A DNA stretch of 8,108 nucleotides from assembly GCA_021767885.1 (NCBI GenBank), contig JAASSM010000054.1:1-8108 (forward strand), in the 5' to 3' direction. The notes beneath the pieces are model-generated. The model saw only the letters and a list, made by a program, of their open reading frames with translations. It did not search any database and had not been told where the DNA came from. Of this stretch, positions 7,204 through 8,108 are shown piece by piece. The DNA is from a bacterium. GTDB taxonomy: Bacteria; Krumholzibacteriota; Krumholzibacteria; LZORAL124-64-63. Numbering within the stretch: position 1 is the first letter of the stretch; each line of letters opens with the position of its first letter. A program made the translations under genes and the position numbers.

Positions 7204-7212
7204 TGATACCAT
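7204..7212 (+). promoter_or_regulatory. Candidate extended -10 box for the divergent membrane protein gene
   Basis: TGATACCAT reads as an extended -10 (TG-n-TACCAT, four of six consensus bases). It would start transcription near 7219, about 45 nt before the ATG at 7264. No convincing -35 is seen 17 nt upstream (TGGCCG). The palindrome ACCGGCCGGT ends at the T of this box. Confidence 0.3.
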
Positions 7213-7263
7213 CGGCACCGAGTGCTCGCGTCCCTGCTCGCCATTCAACCGTCCGGACGCCTG

Positions 7264-8108
7264 ATGACCCGAGTCCTGGTCCTGCTCTGCATCGCGCTCT
7301 CCGGCGCCGCCGGCCTGATCTACGAGCTGGTCTGGATCAAGAAGGCCACGCTGGTCACCGGTGCGGCCACGCCGGCGCTGAGCACGGTGCTGGCCGTGTT
7401 CTTCGGCGGCCTGGCCCTGGGCGCCTGGCTGCTGGGCCGCTGGTCGCCACGGCTGGCGCGACCGCTGCGGGTCTACGCCTGGCTGGAGCTCGCGCTCGCC
7501 GTGCTGGGGCTGCTCGCCACCCTGGCCTTCGGCCCTCTGGACGGCATCTACGGGGGCATCTACCGCGCGCTGGAGGGCCAGGCCTGGGCGCTGGGCCTGG
7601 TGCGCACGCTGCTCATCGCCGTCGTGCTGCTGCCGCCCACCATCCTCATGGGCGGGACCCTGCCGCTGCTCGCGCGCCAGTTCGCCGTGATCCCCGGCCA
7701 CCTGGCCGGCACCGTGGCCTGGCTCTACGCCCTGAACACCCTGGGCGCGGCGGCCGGCTGCGCGGTGGCGGGGTTCGTGCTGGTGCCGCAGCTCGGTCTG
7801 TGGGGCACGGCGCTGGTGGCGGCCGCCTGCAACGTGGCGGCGGGGCTGGGCATCCTGGCGCTGCGCCTGCCGGGGCCGCGGTCCGACGCGCCGGGTGCGG
7901 TCGCCGGGCCGGCCGCCGGTGGCGCGCAGGCGAGGGCCCCCCGGGCGGCGCCCCGAGGCGGGGCCGAGGACCATTCCGGGCCCGCCGCGGGCGGTGTCCG
8001 CGCCCCGGTGGTGGCCGCTCTCTTCGCCCTGGTGGGCCTGACCGCCCTGGCCGGCGAGGTGCTCTGGTCGCGTTTCCTCACGCTGCTGGTCCACGACACC
8101 GTCCACAC
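7264..8108 (+). CDS. Polytopic membrane protein, fused spermidine-synthase-like family (3' end beyond window)
   Basis: An open frame of 281 codons without a stop runs off the right edge. The N-terminal motif SGAAGLIYELVW (13-24), followed by STVLAVFFGGLALGAWLLGR (40-59), is the signature of membrane proteins annotated as fused MFS/spermidine synthase. These carry 6-12 membrane helices before a cytoplasmic aminopropyltransferase-like domain. Hydrophobic segments are visible at about 4-24, 38-57, 66-90, 108-130, 144-172, 178-200 and 246-264. A Gly/Ala/Pro/Arg-rich linker (about 203-244) separates two halves. The second half opens with a repeat of the first motif (GLTALAGEVLWSRF, 258-271; E21 matches E265), so the helix bundle is internally duplicated. 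Whether the synthase domain follows cannot be seen, and polyamine activity in this family is often unproven. The ATG at 7264 has no clear Shine-Dalgarno; an in-frame GTG at 7222 is an alternative. It is divergent from the second tetR. Confidence 0.85.
   Translation, partial: MTRVLVLLCIALSGAAGLIYELVWIKKATLVTGAATPALSTVLAVFFGGLALGAWLLGRWSPRLARPLRVYAWLELALAVLGLLATLAFGPLDGIYGGIYRALEGQAWALGLVRTLLIAVVLLPPTILMGGTLPLLARQFAVIPGHLAGTVAWLYALNTLGAAAGCAVAGFVLVPQLGLWGTALVAAACNVAAGLGILALRLPGPRSDAPGAVAGPAAGGAQARAPRAAPRGGAEDHSGPAAGGVRAPVVAALFALVGLTALAGEVLWSRFLTLLVHDTVH

Noticed and set aside
7250..7259. Perfect palindrome CGTCCGGACG just before the ATG at 7264
   Set aside because: A 10-bp GC palindrome is not rare in DNA of this composition, it is not repeated elsewhere nearby, and it does not lie in a promoter position.
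6610..8106. Minus-strand open frame of 498 codons across the second tetR and the right-hand gene
   Set aside because: It is out of frame with the TetR gene and antisense to the membrane protein. Its product is low-complexity Gln/Gly/Arg/His, typical of a GC-rich shadow frame.

Overview
The window is very GC-rich, with codon third positions almost entirely G or C, and comes from a Gram-negative (diderm) bacterium. That call rests on a complete tripartite efflux pump with a TolC-type outer-membrane channel. The phylum cannot be fixed from this stretch.

Layout, left to right: (i) 1-105 is the non-coding left edge, with a strong GC hairpin just beyond the last gene of the leftward operon. (ii) 106-6367 is one minus-strand operon, transcribed right to left as tetR regulator, TolC-like outer-membrane factor, HlyD/AcrA-type periplasmic adaptor, RND inner-membrane pump. 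The junctions are tight (19 nt, a 4-nt ATGA overlap, 1 nt), so the three pump parts are probably co-transcribed and translationally coupled under the regulator. (iii) 6361-6388 holds two abutting 14-bp near-palindromes over the tetR start codon, a very good candidate operator. (iv) 6456-7046 is a second TetR regulator on the minus strand, paralogous to the first. (v) 7047-7263 is a divergent promoter region with an inverted repeat inside the spacer of a sigma70-like promoter. (vi) 7264 to the right edge, plus strand, is the N-terminal part of a polytopic membrane protein of the fused spermidine-synthase-like type, cut by the window end.

How it fits together: the first TetR probably represses its own operon through the tandem palindromes. 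Inducer binding would then release expression of a pump spanning inner membrane, periplasm and outer membrane. The most unusual point is in the pump. By hand alignment to AcrB, all five proton-relay positions (D407, D408, K940, R971, T978) are changed, to T399, N400, N922, K952 and A959, although the rest of the protein looks intact. The pump may couple to energy in a different way, or belong to a divergent RND subfamily. No mobile element, CRISPR array, tRNA or rRNA was seen.
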